Source: Thermohalobaculum sp039184865 (GTDB taxonomy: Bacteria; Pseudomonadota; Alphaproteobacteria; Rhodobacterales; Rhodobacteraceae). Taken from it: 64,000 bases of DNA. Location of the stretch: assembly GCA_039184865.1 (NCBI GenBank), contig JBCDAV010000004.1:62001-126000 (forward strand), written 5' to 3'. Below the pieces are notes generated by a model that worked only from the letters and a program-made list of their open reading frames with translations, was not told where the DNA came from and ran no database searches. Position 1 is the stretch's first letter, and each line of letters starts with the position of its first letter. Shown piece by piece: positions 35,228 to 42,887 of the stretch. Position numbers and translations under genes: made by a program.

Positions 35228-35439
35228 CCGCTCAGCCGTTTCTCTGCTTCACGAAACCACGCCAGCGTGCGCGCGTGATGCGCCTCGCCCCACTGGTCGA
35301 TGAACTTCCGCGTGCCATAGTCGCGCGTGTTCTCAAGGGCCTCGATCCGGTCCTCGACGAACTTGGCGGTCAGCGGGATACCGCACTTGACGGTAATGCA
35401 GTTCTCCCATTCCTCGTAAGTCTCTGGAACGATGGACAT
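35224..35439 (-). CDS. Small hypothetical protein coupled to the CobW-like gene
   Basis: 71 residues, starting MSIVPETYEEWENCITVKCG and otherwise highly charged and helical, ending in HHARTLAWFREAEKRLSG. Two cysteines (C14, C19) and a His pair could bind metal, but this is inference. It overlaps the GTPase gene (ATGA), so the pair is cotranslated. No family recognised. Confidence 0.6.
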   Translation of the reverse strand: MSIVPETYEEWENCITVKCGIPLTAKFVEDRIEALENTRDYGTRKFIDQWGEAHHARTLAWFREAEKRLSG

Positions 35440-35749
35440 CTCTTCTCACAACCTTGTTTGCGGACCGCGCTTTTCCGCGCCATGTCGCCGTGGCCACGGG
35501 CAGAGACGACCGCGAACATAAGCTCTCGGGAGAAATATGGGGACACCCGCGGCCGATGTTACGCTATAACATTCTCAATCACCTTCCACGGTGCGCGTGA
35601 GCTGTCAAGCGTTGGCTCATACCGCGGAGGCTCGGGAGCAATGGCGGGCGAAAGGTCCAAACGCGACACCCGCGGCCGCGCTTCGGGCTTGAAGACGCGG
35701 GGTCTCTGCGTCACCTTCTGGCGATATCGCCAGCCGAGGAGGCCCGCTC
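35440..35749. other. 310-base divergent intergenic region
   Basis: Lies between the small gene on the minus strand and the class II aldolase gene on the plus strand, so it should carry two promoters. It includes a locally AT-rich stretch near 35560-35585. The 14-mer GACACCCGCGGCCG occurs twice in direct orientation, at 35542-35555 and 35665-35678. I see no gene here. Confidence 0.4.
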
Positions 35750-36514
35750 ATGTCCGTCACAGATCTCCACCCCAAAGACGACAACCTGCCGTTCTGGCAG
35801 GAGCGCGTCGATCTCGCGGCGAGCTTCCGCTGGACCGCGCGCCTCAACATGCACGAAGGCGTGTCGAACCACTTCTCGGTCAGCGTCAACGATGACGGCA
35901 CCAAGTTCCTGATGAACCCGAACCAGGTGCATTTCTCGCTTATCAAGGCCTCGGACCTGTTGCTGCTCGACGCGAACGATCCCGATGTCATGGACCGCCC
36001 GGGCGCACCGGATCCCACCGCATGGGGCCTGCATGGCTCGCTGCACCGGCTCTGTCCGCACGCGCGCTGCGCGATGCATGTGCATTCCATCCACGCCACC
36101 GTGCTGGCGACGCTGAAGGACCCGACGCTGCCCCCGCTCGATCAGAACTGCGCGCTGTTCTTCGATCGCATCGCCTACGACACCGAATACGGCGGGCTGG
36201 CGCTGGACGACGAAGCCGAGCGCGCCTGTCAGGCGTTGAAGGACCCGACCAAGCAGGTTCTGGTGATGGGCAATCACGGGATCATGGTGATCGGCGAGAC
36301 AGTCGCCGAGGCGTTCAACCGGATGTACTATTTCGAGCGCGCCTGCGAGATCTACATCAAGGCGCTCTGGACCGGACGGGACCTCGCCGTCATCGACGAT
36401 GCGGTCGCGGCCCAGGTGGCGCGGGAAAGTGATGAATTCGGCATTGCGGCCGACAAGCACCTCGACAGCATCAAGGCGCTGCTCGACCAGACCGAGCAGG
36501 ACTACAAGAACTGA
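35750..36514 (+). CDS. Class II aldolase/adducin family protein
   Basis: 254 residues, soluble. The metal-binding His pair is in ARCAMHVHSIHATVLATL, and the third His in VLVMGNHGIMVIGETVAEAF, which is the standard class II aldolase site. The N-terminal Gly/Asn region binds phosphate in sugar aldolases. The substrate is not evident, and many non-aldolase members exist in this family (for example decarboxylases and cyclase-like proteins). Followed after 11 bases by a membrane methyltransferase gene and then a P450 gene. Confidence 0.85.
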   Translation: MSVTDLHPKDDNLPFWQERVDLAASFRWTARLNMHEGVSNHFSVSVNDDGTKFLMNPNQVHFSLIKASDLLLLDANDPDVMDRPGAPDPTAWGLHGSLHRLCPHARCAMHVHSIHATVLATLKDPTLPPLDQNCALFFDRIAYDTEYGGLALDDEAERACQALKDPTKQVLVMGNHGIMVIGETVAEAFNRMYYFERACEIYIKALWTGRDLAVIDDAVAAQVARESDEFGIAADKHLDSIKALLDQTEQDYKN

Positions 36515-36525
36515 CGGTCCAAGCG

Positions 36526-37005
36526 ATGTCCGGCACGTCCAAGGACCATCCCAACGTCATCGCGTTCCCGCCGCTGATCCTCGCGGCATCACTCGCCTTG
36601 GCCTGGGGAATGGGTCAGATAGTGCCTGTCTCGTTCCTGCCACCTGCGCTGTCCGGGATCGCATTGATCTTCGGCCTCGTGGACTGCGCTCTTGCCTTCC
36701 TGATTGCAGTTTCGGCCATCCTCGCCTTCAAACGGGCGGGAACCAATGTCGAACCGCACAAGCCTGCGCTGGTGCTGGTCGAGGACGGCCCCTACCGTTT
36801 CACGCGCAACCCGATGTATCTTGGCCTCGTGCTCCTCCAGCTCGGTCTCAGTTTCATATTCTCGCTCGACTGGGGCGTGATCCTGCTGCCGGGCCTCTGG
36901 CTCACGCTGCACACGGGCGTGGTGCTGCGCGAAGAGGCCTATCTGACCGCCAAGTTCGGAACGCCCTACACCGATTTCCTGGGGCGAACGCGACGCTGGA
37001 TCTGA
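36526..37005 (+). CDS. Isoprenylcysteine carboxyl methyltransferase-like membrane protein
   Basis: 159 residues with about four transmembrane helices. The family hallmarks are LVEDGPYRFTRNPMYLGLVLLQLG and the C-terminal LREEAYLTAKFGTPYTDFLGRTRRWI, the SAM-binding part of ICMT/PEMT-like enzymes. Bacterial members methylate lipids or small molecules; the substrate here is unknown. The start lies 11 bases past the aldolase stop and the P450 starts 47 bases later, so the three may be cotranscribed. Confidence 0.82.
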   Translation: MSGTSKDHPNVIAFPPLILAASLALAWGMGQIVPVSFLPPALSGIALIFGLVDCALAFLIAVSAILAFKRAGTNVEPHKPALVLVEDGPYRFTRNPMYLGLVLLQLGLSFIFSLDWGVILLPGLWLTLHTGVVLREEAYLTAKFGTPYTDFLGRTRRWI

Positions 37006-37052
37006 GCCGAAATCCGGGACACGCTCCCGAACGGTAGGGGGAGGACTAGAGA

Positions 37053-38216
37053 ATGGCATCGCCACCAGTCGTCGACATCGATCCGCAGGCCTTCTGGGCC
37101 GATCCCTATCCCGACCTCGCCCGAATGAGATCAGAGGCCCCGCTGTGCTTCGTGCCGCAACTGGGTTCGGTTCTGTTCACGCGCCGCGACGATATCGCGG
37201 TCTGCGAAAAGAACGTGGCGGTGTTCTCCTCCGATCAGCCCGACGGCCTGATGAACAAGCTGATGGGCCACAACATGATGCGCAAGGACGGCGCCGAGCA
37301 TCAGGCCGAACGCAAGGCGACATTCCCGGCCTATTCGCCGCGCACGGTGCGCGATCGCTGGTCGGCCCGGTTCCGGGCTGACGCCGAGGCTCTGCTGGCA
37401 GACTTAAAGCCGCGGGGCGAGGCCGATATCGTGCGCGATTACGCGATGCCGCTGTCGGGCTCGGCTCTCTGCGCGATCACCGGGCTCGAGGCTCTGACAC
37501 CGGCGCAGATCGACTGGATCAGCCAGTCGATGATCAACGGCATTGCGAATTACACCGGTGACGCCGAGGTCGAGGCCGAGTGCAACCGTGCGACGGCCTT
37601 CGTCGACGAGGCCATCGACACCCGACTTGCCGAACTGCGCGATGCGCCCGACCAGTCCTTGATCTCGGTGCAGCAGCAGGCCGGCCTGCCTGCCGAGACG
37701 ATCCGCGCCAACGTCAAACTGGCAATATCCGGCGGACAGAACGAGCCGCGCGATGCCATCGCGGGCGCGATCTGGGCGCTCCTCAAGCACCCCGAGCAAC
37801 TCACCATGATCCAGGCGGGCGAGGTGTCCTGGGCCGATGCGTTCGACGAATATGTCCGGTGGATGTCGCCGATCGGGATGTCGCCGCGCCGGGTGGCTCA
37901 ATCCTTCACCTGGGAGGGCTTCGATCTCGCGCCTGAGGACCGCGTGTTCTTCATGTTCGGCTCCGCAAACCGCGACGAGCGTATCTTCGACGACCCGGAG
38001 CGGTTTGATGTCACGCGCGACAAGTCCAAGCACATCGCGTTCGGCGCGGGGCCGCATTTTTGCGCGGGAGCCGCAGCCTCAAGAAGCCTGATTGCCGACG
38101 TTGCCTTGCCAATGATCTTCGAGACCCTGTCGCCGATGGCGCTGGTCAGTGAGCCGAAGATCGGCGGATGGGCGTTCCGCGGCTTGCTCGATCTGCATCT
38201 GTCCTGGGGCGCGTGA
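37053..38216 (+). CDS. Cytochrome P450
   Basis: 387 residues, soluble bacterial type. The heme-binding loop is FGAGPHFCAGAAASRSLI with the axial Cys. The K-helix-like text EYVRWMSPIGMSPRRVAQ provides E-x-x-R-like contacts. The I-helix reads LAISGGQNEPRDAIAGAIWALL, so the usual A-G-x-(D/E)-T is replaced and the conserved Thr is a Pro. Ferredoxin and reductase genes are not in the window. Start at 37053 follows GGGGGAGGA. Substrate unknown. Confidence 0.9.
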   Translation: MASPPVVDIDPQAFWADPYPDLARMRSEAPLCFVPQLGSVLFTRRDDIAVCEKNVAVFSSDQPDGLMNKLMGHNMMRKDGAEHQAERKATFPAYSPRTVRDRWSARFRADAEALLADLKPRGEADIVRDYAMPLSGSALCAITGLEALTPAQIDWISQSMINGIANYTGDAEVEAECNRATAFVDEAIDTRLAELRDAPDQSLISVQQQAGLPAETIRANVKLAISGGQNEPRDAIAGAIWALLKHPEQLTMIQAGEVSWADAFDEYVRWMSPIGMSPRRVAQSFTWEGFDLAPEDRVFFMFGSANRDERIFDDPERFDVTRDKSKHIAFGAGPHFCAGAAASRSLIADVALPMIFETLSPMALVSEPKIGGWAFRGLLDLHLSWGA

Positions 38217-38468
38217 CGCTGTGGCAATGCCCCGTCTGGTGGCAGACCCGCTTACACAATCTTAGTTCGCCTCGATGATCATGCGCGGGAATGTCGAGTA
38301 TAATTTTGCGCATTTAATTTGACAAAAATTGCAAAAAAATCGGATTGAGAGAAAAAATCTATAAAAATAGTAAAGTAGAATATTTATATACAGATTATGC
38401 ATTTACTGGATCGGAAGACTTTTTGTGGATTACTCCCCGGCGACTAATTTTGCCTTGGGGGTGCACGT
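38217..38468. promoter_or_regulatory. AT-rich promoter region ahead of the Dlt-like cassette
   Basis: Between about 38280 and 38420 the sequence becomes strikingly A/T-rich against the GC-rich surroundings, with A-tracts and T-tracts. A TTGACA hexamer lies at 38319-38324 and a TATAAT at 38299-38304, although they are not in the right order and spacing to form one promoter. A-tracts suggest intrinsic curvature or H-NS/MucR-like binding, both inferred. A GGGGG ribosome binding site precedes the ATG at 38469. Confidence 0.5.
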
Positions 38469-39722
38469 ATGTCCAGCGACACTGAAAATCAGCGCGCGGA
38501 GAGTGGGTCCGACCGCCGATTTCTGCCGCGTTCAGAGCCTGGCCGACGGTCCGAGGACATCAAGCGCAGCGACCTGTTACCGAACGTCGATGTCGAGGAT
38601 GCGGCCCCACGGTCGACGCCCGTGTCCTATCTCTTCATCCTGTTCGCCACCCTGATGATCGGCGTGGTCGGCGTCCGGTCTCTGAATTCGTTTTTCGCGC
38701 CGCTGCTCTACGATGATCGCCACGTCTGGTCCGTCGGAAAGCTCCTCAGCGATGGCAACAGCTACCTGACCTACGATCTGAACATCGAAACCCGGGGTCT
38801 CCGGCGCGAAAGCATCCGCAGCCTGCCGTCGCGCCCGGAATTCGTCGTCATGGGCGCCAGCCACTGGCAAGAGGCGCACCGCGCCATCGTGCCGGGCGTG
38901 GACTTCTACAATGCCCACGTCCATCGCGATTACTACGAGGACATCGTCGCCGTCGCGAGCTGGTTCTACACCTTCGACAAGATGCCTCAGAAGCTGATGA
39001 TCTCGATCCGTGACAATCAGTTCGCGCCGGTTGCGGACCGAACGGACTTTCTCTGGGTCCCGGTCTTGCCCGACTATCGTCGCGCGGCCCCGATTTTCGG
39101 TCTCGAGCCGCATTTCGAGTACGCCAACGGGCTGACGCCGCGTTTGCGCCAGGCTGTGTCGCTGCCGCTCCTCTGGGACAATGTCGAACGCTTTCTGAAC
39201 TCGCCCGTGCTGCCGAGCATCTCGTCCGATGTGCAGCACGAAACGCTTGACGTATTACTGCCCGATGGCGGCATCTACTGGTCGCAGAAGCATCGGCGCT
39301 CGTTCACGCCAGAGCGGACGTACCGAGAGTCGATCGCGCTGGCCGAGGCTAAGATCGAGTCGCCGCCGACCATCGATCCGGTCGGTCTCGAAGCGCTCGA
39401 TCGCGTCATCGCATTCATGATCGACCACGGCGTCGAGGTCTCGCTCTCACATCCGCCGTTCAATCCGGTCGTTTGGGATCACGTTCAGGGAACGCGCTAC
39501 ATTCCGGCGCTCAAGCGCATCGAGGATGCGGTTCAGGCCGTCGCCGATAACCACGGCATACGCGTCGTTGGCAGCTTCAATCCATACGAAGTCGGCTGCA
39601 CCAACGACATGTACATCGACGGCGAACACTCCAGCCCCCTCTGCTTGGCCGAGATCATCGCCGAGGCGCTGGAACCGACCGATCCGAAACTTGCAAGCGC
39701 CGAGACAGGAGCCGGTCGATGA
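38469..39722 (+). CDS. SGNH/DltD-like membrane-anchored protein of a carrier-protein acylation cassette
   Basis: 417 residues. About 50 cytoplasmic N-terminal residues precede one transmembrane helix (about 52-75, YLFILFATLMIGVVGV), placing the rest in the periplasm. An SGNH-type catalytic set can be seen: Ser131 in VVMGASHW and Asp384/His387 in YIDGEHSS near the C-terminus, with a basic R/N-rich middle. The topology and motifs match DltD and AlgJ/AlgX proteins that partner MBOAT acyltransferases. Its stop overlaps the MBOAT start (ATGA). I infer that it completes transfer of the acyl (here aminoacyl) group to a polymer. Confidence 0.72.
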   Translation: MSSDTENQRAESGSDRRFLPRSEPGRRSEDIKRSDLLPNVDVEDAAPRSTPVSYLFILFATLMIGVVGVRSLNSFFAPLLYDDRHVWSVGKLLSDGNSYLTYDLNIETRGLRRESIRSLPSRPEFVVMGASHWQEAHRAIVPGVDFYNAHVHRDYYEDIVAVASWFYTFDKMPQKLMISIRDNQFAPVADRTDFLWVPVLPDYRRAAPIFGLEPHFEYANGLTPRLRQAVSLPLLWDNVERFLNSPVLPSISSDVQHETLDVLLPDGGIYWSQKHRRSFTPERTYRESIALAEAKIESPPTIDPVGLEALDRVIAFMIDHGVEVSLSHPPFNPVVWDHVQGTRYIPALKRIEDAVQAVADNHGIRVVGSFNPYEVGCTNDMYIDGEHSSPLCLAEIIAEALEPTDPKLASAETGAGR

Positions 39723-41236
39723 TCTTTAATTCTCTCCCGTTCATCCTGCTGTTCCTGCCGCTCTGCTATGCCGGGTTCATCCTCACGCATCGCGGGCTCG
39801 GCTGGCCCGGTGCCTACGCTTTTCTCGTCGTCGCCTCAATCGTGTTCTATGCGCAGTTCAATATTCTGCTTGCACTGGTCCTTGTCGGCTCGATCACGTT
39901 CAACTTCCTGATCGGACGCGCGATCCAGACACTGCCTGACCGTACCGCAGCCCGCATGCTCATGCTGGCGGCCATCGCCGTCAACCTCGTCGCACTCGGC
40001 TACTTCAAGTACGTCAACTTCTTCATCGATATCGCAAATTCGGTGTCAGGCGAGGGTTTCTCGCATCTCGACATACTCGTTCCCGTCGGCGTTTCCTTCT
40101 TCACGTTCACTCAGATCGGCTATCTCATCGAGGCCTCCGCCGGCCGCGCACGCCAGGTCAACTTCGTCAAATACGCGCTGTTCGCCGGCTTCTTCCCGTG
40201 CGTCACGGCAGGTCCGCTGCTGCTACAGCGCGAGATGTTCGATCAGATGGACTCCCGGAAGGACTCGGCGTTCAGCCCGGCACGCGTCTCGATCGCCTTG
40301 ACTATGTTCGGGATCGGTCTGGCCAAGAAGGTGCTGATCGCGGACTCGATCGCGCCGTTTTCCAACACGGTCTTCGATGGCGTCGCAGCGGGACAGGCGA
40401 TCGCACTCACCGAAGCCTGGGTCGGCAGCCTCTGCTACACCCTGCAGCTCTACTTCGACTTCTCGGGTTATTCCGACATGGCGATCGGGATCGCGTTCCT
40501 GTTCGGTTTCAAACTCCCGCTCAACTTCAACTCGCCGTTCAAGGCCACGAGCATCTCGGAGTTCTGGAGCCGCTGGCACATGACGATGACGCGGTTCTTC
40601 ACGACCTTCATCTACACGCACTTCGCCATGACCAATGCACGCCGCGCGCACGAGCAAGATTACGGTCCGATGCGCAAGTGGCTATCCGCGGGGGCTGCGC
40701 CAGTCTTCTATACATTCCTGATTGCCGGTATCTGGCATGGAGCGGGCTGGACCTTCGTCGTCTATGGCCTGATCCACGGCACGGCGCTCGCCATCAACCA
40801 CGGATGGCGTGAATTCGGCTTCATGAAGCTGCCGCCGCTGGCCGGATGGTTCCTGACCATGCTCGTCGTCGTCATGGGGCTTGTGGTGTTCCGGGCGCAG
40901 GATCTCGGCACGGCGGGCACGATCCTTGTCACCATGTGGGGCCTGTCCGACTTGTTCCTCACATTTGAGACGACCGAGATCGTTTCGGTCAGCCTCTATC
41001 CGGCTGTTCTCGCCATTCTGACCGGCGGCGTGGTCGTTCTGGCAATGCCAAACTCCCAGGAAATCCTGCGCAGCCAGTGGATGAGCTGTGACAAGATGCC
41101 GGAGAACATCAAGGCCTCGAAGAGCTGGATCCGCTGGTCGCCGACCGCCGCATGGGCGGCCTGCGTGGGCTTGCTGATCGTGATTGCCGCGACCTCGCTC
41201 AACGATACTTCCGGCTTCCTCTACTACGATTTCTGA
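39719..41236 (+). CDS. MBOAT family acyltransferase (DltB/AlgI-like)
   Basis: 505 residues, about eleven to twelve transmembrane helices. Family signatures are strong: LQLYFDFSGYSDMAIGIAFLFG (about 242-263), EFWSRWHMTMTRFF with His287, and GIWHGAGWTFVVYGLIHG with the presumed catalytic His340 and His353. AlgI-type MBOATs carry acetyl groups and DltB carries D-alanyl groups across the membrane. Here the next two genes encode an amino-acid-activating enzyme and a carrier protein, so aminoacyl is the more likely group (inferred). Overlaps the SGNH gene by 4 bases. Confidence 0.9.
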   Translation: MIFNSLPFILLFLPLCYAGFILTHRGLGWPGAYAFLVVASIVFYAQFNILLALVLVGSITFNFLIGRAIQTLPDRTAARMLMLAAIAVNLVALGYFKYVNFFIDIANSVSGEGFSHLDILVPVGVSFFTFTQIGYLIEASAGRARQVNFVKYALFAGFFPCVTAGPLLLQREMFDQMDSRKDSAFSPARVSIALTMFGIGLAKKVLIADSIAPFSNTVFDGVAAGQAIALTEAWVGSLCYTLQLYFDFSGYSDMAIGIAFLFGFKLPLNFNSPFKATSISEFWSRWHMTMTRFFTTFIYTHFAMTNARRAHEQDYGPMRKWLSAGAAPVFYTFLIAGIWHGAGWTFVVYGLIHGTALAINHGWREFGFMKLPPLAGWFLTMLVVVMGLVVFRAQDLGTAGTILVTMWGLSDLFLTFETTEIVSVSLYPAVLAILTGGVVVLAMPNSQEILRSQWMSCDKMPENIKASKSWIRWSPTAAWAACVGLLIVIAATSLNDTSGFLYYDF

Positions 41237-41274
41237 TCGGAAACCCGAGTGCCTGTCCTTTCGAGAAAGGGTGA

Positions 41275-42495
41275 ATGATGAACATGGCTGCAGCGGCTGC
41301 GAACACAGTCGAAATCCCCCTCGCCAGACAGGTCTCCGACGAGGTCGCCGGGGACATCGAAAAGGAATCGGTCTTCGTCTCCCCGCAAATCGAACGCATC
41401 GTGGTCAGCGAGGACCGGGCACACGCCACCTTGCTCCTGCGTGACGGCGACGCGACAGACGAAACACTCGACAAGGCGCGGCGCTATCTCGACGTGATGG
41501 CCAAGCACCTCAGCGGTTTCGAGGTAAAGGTCCTGTTCGAGACGGTTCGCAAGGATAGCGGAGACTATATCTCCGATGCCCATCAGGGTCTCGTCGACCG
41601 CGGCTGGGTGCACGATTACGGCAAGGGCCAGGTCGCCTATTCCGGACCCGTGCTCAAGCTTGCCCACTTCGTCAACGCCGAAGCCGAGAAGCTCTATTCG
41701 CAGGTGTTCCAGACCAAGGACGCCTATTTCCCGTCCTTCATCGATCATGAAACCCTGCAGAAGTGCGGATACATCGAGTCGCATCCGAACGCCGTCAGCT
41801 TCGTCGCCAGCGTCGTCGAGGACTTCGACAAGCTCGAGGCCTATCGGCTCGCGAATTCCTGCGGTGCCGGACCGGCGATGCCGCCGAACCCGGACATCCA
41901 CCATGCCGGTATGTGCCTGAATCCGGCCGCCTGCCTTCCGGCCTACCCGACCCTTCAGGGCAAGCAGATCGGGCCGGAAGGCCATATCATAAGCTGGCTC
42001 GGCCGGGTCTTCCGTTACGAATCCAGAAACATTTCGGGGCTAGACCGTCTCTACGAGTTCAACGTGCGCGAGATCGTTTTCGTGGGCTCGGAGGAATTCG
42101 TCGCCGAGCGCCGCGAGCGGGCACTGCCGCTCGTCGTGTCGCTCGCAGAGACACTGGATCTGGACATGAGCCTGCAAAGCGCCACTGACCCGTTCTTCGC
42201 AACGGTATCGGCCGCGAAGAAATTCTTCCAGCAGGCCCATGACGTGAAGAACGAAATCCTGTTGTCGACGCTGAAACCGGATGGCTCGAAAAAGCTTCTC
42301 GCCGGTGGCTCCGTCAACATGCACGGCACGTTCTTCGGCGAGCGTTTCGACATCACCACCGAAGACGGCTCGCCGGCCCATACGGGCTGCATCGGCCTGG
42401 GAATCGAGCGGTGGGTCGTCACTGCGTTCACCCAGCACGGGTTCGATCCCGACCGGTGGCCGGAACGCGTGCGCGACGCAATTTTTTCGGATTGA
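41275..42495 (+). CDS. Amino acid:[carrier protein] ligase (truncated SerRS homolog)
   Basis: 406 residues. Class II aminoacyl-tRNA synthetase core without the tRNA-binding arm: motif 2 VFRYESRNISGLDRLYEF (R247, E249) and motif 3 GLGIERW (R379). Likely zinc ligands are C220 (NPAACLPAYP), E266 (FNVREIVFVG) and C372 (HTGCIG). Their spacing (46 and 106 residues) agrees with the Cys/Glu/Cys set I recall for the characterised Bradyrhizobium and Agrobacterium enzymes. Those enzymes activate Gly or Ala and load it on the phosphopantetheine of a small carrier protein instead of tRNA. About 85 residues at the N-terminus are extra. ATG at 41278 is an alternative start. A carrier-protein gene follows after 39 bases. 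Confidence 0.82.
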   Translation: MMNMAAAAANTVEIPLARQVSDEVAGDIEKESVFVSPQIERIVVSEDRAHATLLLRDGDATDETLDKARRYLDVMAKHLSGFEVKVLFETVRKDSGDYISDAHQGLVDRGWVHDYGKGQVAYSGPVLKLAHFVNAEAEKLYSQVFQTKDAYFPSFIDHETLQKCGYIESHPNAVSFVASVVEDFDKLEAYRLANSCGAGPAMPPNPDIHHAGMCLNPAACLPAYPTLQGKQIGPEGHIISWLGRVFRYESRNISGLDRLYEFNVREIVFVGSEEFVAERRERALPLVVSLAETLDLDMSLQSATDPFFATVSAAKKFFQQAHDVKNEILLSTLKPDGSKKLLAGGSVNMHGTFFGERFDITTEDGSPAHTGCIGLGIERWVVTAFTQHGFDPDRWPERVRDAIFSD

Positions 42496-42534
42496 GCAGC
42501 GCACGAAGCAGCATAGCCAGAGAGGAGAATCCGC

Positions 42535-42762
42535 GTGAAACTCGAGAAGATTGTCGCCCAGGTGCTTGCCGTGGACGAAACCGAACTGAGCGACGAGTCA
42601 AACGCATTGAACACCCGGAACTGGGACAGTCTGCGCCACATCGAACTGCTGCTGGCGGTCGAAACTGCCTATGAAGTCCGGTTCTCGATGGCCGAGATCA
42701 CCAGCATGCAAAAGCTCGGAGACATGCGCGATCTGCTGTCTTCAAAGGGCGCTGCGACCTGA
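42535..42762 (+). CDS. Acyl/aminoacyl carrier protein
   Basis: 75 residues, GTG start with AGAGGAG upstream. A phosphopantetheine-binding carrier: Ser32 in NWDSLRHIELLLAVETAY is the attachment site, and the surrounding four-helix pattern and acidic surface are normal. It is not the fatty acid AcpP. It follows the aminoacyl:carrier-protein ligase and most likely is its partner, analogous to DltC. A phosphopantetheinyl transferase is not in the window and would have to be encoded elsewhere. Confidence 0.88.
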   Translation: MKLEKIVAQVLAVDETELSDESNALNTRNWDSLRHIELLLAVETAYEVRFSMAEITSMQKLGDMRDLLSSKGAAT

Positions 42763-42774
42763 CAACTGAATGGA

Positions 42775-42798
42775 CGCGCCCGAGTAAAACCGGGCGCG
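42775..42798 (+). terminator. Stem-loop after the carrier-protein gene
   Basis: CGCGCCCG at 42775-42782 and CGGGCGCG at 42791-42798 form a perfect 8-base stem with an 8-base loop, 12 bases after the stop. No U-run follows, so it is a possible terminator between this operon and the convergent xthA gene. Confidence 0.4.
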
Positions 42799-42887
42799 AT
42801 CCAACCCAGGCCGCTCAGCACGAGCGCTGGAAACCATCCCCTCTAGCACCCAGCACTCCATCTCTGGCAGTTCTGCACACAGGGCCG

